This document shows, one piece after another, positions 60,196 to 64,000 of a stretch of 64,000 nt of DNA. The DNA lies in assembly GCA_035561355.1 (NCBI GenBank), contig DATMXS010000060.1:9308-73307 (forward strand). The letters are read 5' to 3'. Made by a program: the position numbers and the translations under genes. Source of the DNA: DATMXS01 sp035561355 (GTDB lineage Bacteria > Acidobacteriota > Terriglobia > Bryobacterales > Bryobacteraceae). Under the pieces are notes generated by a model that was given only the letters and a program-made list of their open reading frames with translations, was not told where the DNA came from and did no database searches. The first letter of the stretch is position 1. Each line of letters begins with the position of its first letter.

Positions 60196-61560
60196 CTAGC
60201 CTTTCTTCTTGCCACCCTTTTTCGCGCCCTTCTTGGCGGGAGCGGCGGGGGTGGGCCAGCCTTCGATGTTCTTCCGCTCGGTCTGGAAGGTGAGCATGAA
60301 GGGCTCCTTCTGGAAGCTCTCGGCGATGCCGCGGAAGCGGATCACGGTCCCAGGCTCAGCTGGGCCGGGGAGCGGAGTTTCCAACTGGAGCGTAACTTCC
60401 GGAGTGGTCGGATTGCTGATGCCGAGGACGACTTCCTTCGGCGACTTTGCCGGAGTGGCGCTGATTACGGTCCCGCGGAAAGACTGCTCGGTTTCGGGCG
60501 GAATCAAAGCGCCCTTCATGCCGCTCGCGAAGTAGTTTTCATCCGCGACCAGCGCGTCTTTCAACTTCAGCCAGAAGCCGAGGGAGGGATCCTTGCTCGC
60601 GATCTCCGCGTGCTGCTTCTCTTTCGCTTCAACGTCGCTCAGAACCTTGAAACCTGCCGGGGGCGCCGGATTCGCCTTGGCGACTTTCAACAACTCCTGG
60701 AAGCCCTGCGGATCCGCACCGTGATATTGGGTGTACGCCTTTGTGACGTAGTCCATGATCAGCTTGCGGCGGTCCGGCTGCAGAGCTCCGGGACCGTCAT
60801 AAGCCGCCGCGCGGGCGAAGTAGAACAGTGCGTCCGACTGCCGCTCGGGCTTCTTCTGGCCGAGGATCGAGGTACCGAGCCAATATGCTGCTTCCGCGTC
60901 CGCAGGATTTTGCTGAAGGTTGGCGGTGAGCTGCTTTTCGGCTTCCTCGAAGTTCTTGCGCGTCATCGCAATGAAACCGAGAGCGCGGTGCCCGACCGCG
61001 TCCAGCTTCATCGCTTCCTTCGTCTTTTGCCAGTCCGCATCGGAGACGCCGGCCGGCTTCAGCTCGTCGAGACTGTTGGCAAGGGTAGTGGCCGCCTTCT
61101 CGCCGAAATCGAGGTTCGCCGGATCTGTGTTGCCCATGCTCACGACTAGCAGCGAGGTCCAGTACAGGGCGGTGATGTTCTTGGGATCCTCCGCCAGGAT
61201 CTGCTTCGCCGCATCCCACATCTTCTGCGGCTGGTTCAGGAGCCGGTACGCCTCCAGGTACTGAACCATGCGCTCAACTTTGAAGTCGCTGTTGGGATAC
61301 TTTTGTGTCCACTGTTCGAGCAGAGCGAGTTTCTTGTTCCCGTCGGTTGCCTGACCGATCTGCTGTACCAGGTCGTATTCCGCCCGGTCTTTCCAATTTT
61401 TTGCAGCGGCCTGGCCGGGCTGCGTCTGCTGTTGAGCGGGTTGTGCCTGCTGTTGAGCGGGCTCTGCCTGCTGTTGTGCGGGCTGGACCTGCCCGAGCGC
61501 CAGGGAAAGCGCGGAAGAAACCGCGACAGCCACGAACGCTTTAGAGATTTGAACGAGCAC
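60196..61560 (-). CDS. Secreted tetratricopeptide-like protein with Gln-Pro linker and lysine-rich tail
   Basis: A 454-residue exported protein. The signal (AFVAVAVSSALSLALGQ) is followed by a PAQQQ-type low-complexity linker repeated four times, then helical repeat units (LLEQWTQKYPNSDFKVERM; MWDAAKQILAEDPKNITALYW) that resemble TPRs. The C-terminus is a run of Lys and Gly (KKGAKKGGKKKG). The GTG start at 61560 has aggagg six bases upstream. Probably a periplasmic scaffold; partner unknown. Confidence 0.75.
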   Translation of the reverse strand: MLVQISKAFVAVAVSSALSLALGQVQPAQQQAEPAQQQAQPAQQQTQPGQAAAKNWKDRAEYDLVQQIGQATDGNKKLALLEQWTQKYPNSDFKVERMVQYLEAYRLLNQPQKMWDAAKQILAEDPKNITALYWTSLLVVSMGNTDPANLDFGEKAATTLANSLDELKPAGVSDADWQKTKEAMKLDAVGHRALGFIAMTRKNFEEAEKQLTANLQQNPADAEAAYWLGTSILGQKKPERQSDALFYFARAAAYDGPGALQPDRRKLIMDYVTKAYTQYHGADPQGFQELLKVAKANPAPPAGFKVLSDVEAKEKQHAEIASKDPSLGFWLKLKDALVADENYFASGMKGALIPPETEQSFRGTVISATPAKSPKEVVLGISNPTTPEVTLQLETPLPGPAEPGTVIRFRGIAESFQKEPFMLTFQTERKNIEGWPTPAAPAKKGAKKGGKKKG

Positions 61561-61916
61561 TCACGCCTCCTGATATGCCCTTTCCTGTAGGGCTGATCCG
61601 CCGGTTACCGCTTGCTGTTCTTCGCTCGTTTTGTGCACGAGTCCTATATTTCAGAACAAGCGGAGTATAGCCGAATCAATCTACAGGCTGCAACAAGAAC
61701 GTACAACACTTTGGACGCTGTTTGTTGGGATTTCGGTTTCCGGGTGGCAAGCGATTTCATGGCGGAGGTGCGCAGGGGGGTGCGCGCGCGGGCAGAAGGG
61801 GCGCCCCGAGCCACAAGCCGCTGGCAGATTCCGCGGCCGGCGGGGCAGGCATACGGACGCAAGGCTGCTCATACTAAACGCCGGCGCGAGCCCAATGCGC
61901 AACCACCTCACCGTGC
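61561..61916. other. Long upstream region between the TPR-like gene and the symporter
   Basis: No supported gene was seen. The longer open frames here overlap in all directions and lack family features. It must contain both divergent promoters; a -10-like TAGAAT lies at 61917-61922. Confidence 0.45.
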
Positions 61917-61922
61917 TAGAAT
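61917..61922 (+). promoter_or_regulatory. -10-like hexamer of the symporter gene
   Basis: TAGAAT lies 11 bases before the ATG at 61934, implying a leaderless or very short leader transcript. No good -35 was identified. Confidence 0.4.
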
Positions 61923-61933
61923 CCCCAAATTCG

Positions 61934-63394
61934 ATGCGCTACCTCGATCTTGCGGTCGTCCTCATTTACCTGATTGGCATCACGTGGTTCGGAGCCCGGT
62001 TCCGGCATACCCAGAAAAGCCTGAAAGATTACTTCCTGGGCGGGCGTTCGGCGCCCTGGTGGGCCATCTCTCTGTCGATCGTCTCGGCTGAAACCAGCAC
62101 TCTGACGATCATCGGCACCCCTACCCTGGCGTTTGCCGGGAACTTCGGTTTCCTCCAGGTGGTCTTCGGCTATTTGCTGGCGCGGGTCGTAATCTCGACT
62201 CTTTTTCTGCCGCACTACTTTCGCGGTGAGATGTTCACGGCGTACGAGTTGATGCAGCGGCGGTTCGGGCCGCGCATCCGGAAGCTCACGGCCGGGACGT
62301 TCCTTGTGGTCCGCGCATTCGCCGAGGGCGTCCGCGTGTTCGCCATGTCAATCGTGATCTCGATCATTCTCGGCACGGGCGAGGTGGCATCCATCGTACT
62401 GATCGTGGCGCTCACGCTGTTCTACACCTTCGAGGGCGGAATGACGGCGGTGATCTGGACCGACGTGGTGCAGATGTTCCTGTACGTCTTCGGCGCGATT
62501 GTGAGCCTGTTCGTCATCCTGAATCAGATACCCGGGGGCATGGCCCACGTCATCGACGTGGCGGCGCCGCTCGGCAAGTTTCAGGTGTTCGACTTCGGGT
62601 TCGAGTTCTCTTCGGCGTTCTTCAGCCGGACGTACACGTTCTGGGCGGGCCTCGTCGGCGGCTGCTTCCTGACCACCGCAAGCCACGGGACGGAGCAGCT
62701 CATGGTGCAGCGCCTGCTTGCCGCGCGTACGCAGAGCGAAAGCCGGGCTGCTCTGTTCGCGAGCTGGTTTGTGATCCTGTTCCAATTCGCCCTATTCCTG
62801 GTCATCGGCGTGATCCTGTTCGTTTACTACCGGGAGACCGGGACGCCCGCACCGCAGCCGCCGGACCGCCTGTACCCCCAGTTCGTCTGGCAGCAGCTGC
62901 CCGTCGGCCTTGCCGGGCTGGTGATCGCCGCGATTCTGGCAGCCGCGATGTCGAACCTGAGCGCGGCCCTGAACTCGCTGGCTTCGACCACCGTGATGGA
63001 CTTCCTGAAGCCAATCGAGGGCCCGGGGCGGCGCACCGAGGCGTCCTACCTGAAGATCGCCCGCGGCGCGACGATCGCCTGGGCCGTGGTTCTGATCGCG
63101 ATCGGGTACGTGGCGCGCCAGTGGGGCGGTGTCCTGGAGGCCGGCCTCACGATCGCCTCGATCGCGTACGGGGGATTGCTCGGTGTGTTCCTGCTGGGCA
63201 TCCTGACGAAGCGCGTAGGGGAACGTGCAGCTATGCTGGGCATGTCCGCGGGCCTCGCGCTTGTCGTATACGTCAAGCTCGCGACGCCGATCGCCTGGAC
63301 CTGGTATGTCGCGATCGGGACGCTGACCACGTTCGGGCTGGGGTGGGCAGCGTCGTTTGTCTTCCGGGAGAAACGGTTCAGCGGAGGAAAGTGA
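61934..63394 (+). CDS. Sodium:solute symporter (SSS family)
   Basis: A 486-residue inner-membrane symporter with about 13 hydrophobic segments. Family motifs: YFLGGRSAPWWAISLSIVSAETS, the conserved substrate/Na+ region, then FTAYELMQRRFG, TFEGGMTAVIWTDVVQ and AAMSNLSAALNSLAS. ATG 61934 gives the usual N-terminus (RYLDLAVVLIYLIG); ATG 61895 is also in frame. It follows TAGAAT closely. The likely substrate is a sugar, amino acid or vitamin; unknown. The next gene begins at the base after its stop. Confidence 0.92.
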   Translation: MRYLDLAVVLIYLIGITWFGARFRHTQKSLKDYFLGGRSAPWWAISLSIVSAETSTLTIIGTPTLAFAGNFGFLQVVFGYLLARVVISTLFLPHYFRGEMFTAYELMQRRFGPRIRKLTAGTFLVVRAFAEGVRVFAMSIVISIILGTGEVASIVLIVALTLFYTFEGGMTAVIWTDVVQMFLYVFGAIVSLFVILNQIPGGMAHVIDVAAPLGKFQVFDFGFEFSSAFFSRTYTFWAGLVGGCFLTTASHGTEQLMVQRLLAARTQSESRAALFASWFVILFQFALFLVIGVILFVYYRETGTPAPQPPDRLYPQFVWQQLPVGLAGLVIAAILAAAMSNLSAALNSLASTTVMDFLKPIEGPGRRTEASYLKIARGATIAWAVVLIAIGYVARQWGGVLEAGLTIASIAYGGLLGVFLLGILTKRVGERAAMLGMSAGLALVVYVKLATPIAWTWYVAIGTLTTFGLGWAASFVFREKRFSGGK

Positions 63395-64000
63395 GTGGCT
63401 GAGACGGGCCTGCGCAGGGAACTGGGCGTTTGGAGTGCGGCGTCGATCGTGGTGGGAACCGTGATCGGCAGCGGAATTTTCCTGGTGCCGCAGGACATGA
63501 TCCGCCAGGTGGGTTCGCCGCAGGTCCTGTTCGGCGTCTGGATCTTCGGCGGCCTGCTTTCGTTGTTCGGCGCGCTGACGTATGCCGAGCTTTCCGCGGC
63601 GATGCCGGAGGCTGGCGGCGAGTATGTTTACCTGCGCGAGGCCTATGGCCCGTTCTGGGGCTTCATGTACGGCTGGACCCAGATGTGGGTGGCAAAAAGC
63701 GGTTCGATCGCGACGCTTGCCACTGCATTTTTTTATTACCTCGCGAATTTCCGTCCCGAACTCGAGGGCGTCCTGTACACAGTGCCCCTGCCGATCGGGC
63801 CGGGAGGCAAACCGCTCGAAATTCACTACGGCCAATTGCTCGCGATGGTGGTGATTGTGCTGCTTGCGGGCGTGAATTACGTCGGGGTGAAGGCCAGCGG
63901 ACGAGTGCAGGTTGCCGTCACTATCGCGAAAGTGGCGCTGATTGCGGCGATTATCGTCGTCGGGATTGGCGGCGGAAAAGCGTCCACGGTGAACCTCTCG
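63395..64000 (+). CDS. APC-family amino-acid permease, 3'-truncated by the window edge
   Basis: At least 202 residues are present. GTG 63395 is preceded by gaggaa (63384-63389) and follows the symporter stop by one base. The N-terminal block ASIVVGTVIGSGIFLVPQ and PEAGGEYVYLREAYG are diagnostic for the amino acid-polyamine-organocation superfamily. The protein runs past the window end. Substrate unknown. Confidence 0.9.
   Translation, partial: MAETGLRRELGVWSAASIVVGTVIGSGIFLVPQDMIRQVGSPQVLFGVWIFGGLLSLFGALTYAELSAAMPEAGGEYVYLREAYGPFWGFMYGWTQMWVAKSGSIATLATAFFYYLANFRPELEGVLYTVPLPIGPGGKPLEIHYGQLLAMVVIVLLAGVNYVGVKASGRVQVAVTIAKVALIAAIIVVGIGGGKASTVNLS

Noticed and set aside
61438..61493. Short repeats in the TPR-like gene as a CRISPR or satellite
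   Set aside because: They encode a PAQQQ linker in frame, so they are a low-complexity coding repeat. No spaced repeats typical of CRISPR occur in the window.
62792..63835. A 347-codon minus-strand frame
   Set aside because: Shadow of the symporter and permease genes, with a low-complexity arginine- and aspartate-rich translation.

Overview
The window is GC-rich, densely coded DNA that looks like an Acidobacteriota genome of the Bryobacterales/Solibacter type. Three things point there. The protein at 33647-35755 ends in a domain resembling the TIGR03437 'Solibacter' C-terminal domain. There is an Oar-like TonB receptor with an N-terminal carboxypeptidase-regulatory domain. Several sugar enzymes carry Tat-type leaders. 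This assignment is inference; no rRNA, tRNA or marker phylogeny is available in the window.

Region 1 (1-33632) is one long plus-strand surface-polysaccharide operon. Most genes overlap the next by a few bases (ATGA or TGATG junctions). It encodes GT2 and GT4 glycosyltransferases, an asparagine synthase-type amidotransferase, a methyltransferase, a polysaccharide deacetylase, a Wzy/WaaL-type membrane protein and a CapK-like adenylating enzyme. A PglC/WcaJ-type priming transferase, a DegT aminotransferase and a WbpM/CapD 4,6-dehydratase follow, then a Wzm/Wzt ABC exporter whose ATPase has a C-terminal substrate domain. The second half (17525-31006) is a nonulosonic-acid (sialic/legionaminic-type) module. 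It holds two CMP-sugar synthetases, two NeuB-type synthases, a LegC-type aminotransferase, a CBS-domain sugar nucleotidyltransferase, an SDR enzyme, a formyltransferase, an AAC(3)-DUF4910 fusion and a pyruvyltransferase-like protein. No 2-epimerase of the NeuC/LegG type lies in the window.

Region 2 (33647-40034) holds two convergent paralogous secreted beta-helix proteins with different C-terminal domains, then an ArnT/PMT-type membrane glycosyltransferase. Region 3 (40035-41686) is sparsely coded. It has a conserved small protein on the minus strand, a start-less zinc-ribbon fragment, a DUF6968-like protein, hairpins, and a promoter with a perfect LacI-type operator.

Region 4 (41687-57539) is a sugar-utilisation locus: GH4 enzyme, TonB receptor, kelch protein, LacI regulator, PfkB kinase, SIS-domain protein and a second GH4 enzyme, then an HTH/SEC-C gene broken by a frameshift, an enolase-superfamily dehydratase, a methyltransferase and a Tat-exported beta-propeller. 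The LacI protein probably acts at the operator upstream of the first GH4 gene.

Region 5 (57581-64000) is mostly housekeeping: miaB, a DUF151 bifunctional-nuclease family protein, two small hypotheticals, a secreted tetratricopeptide-like protein, a sodium:solute symporter and the start of an APC-family amino-acid permease that runs off the window.
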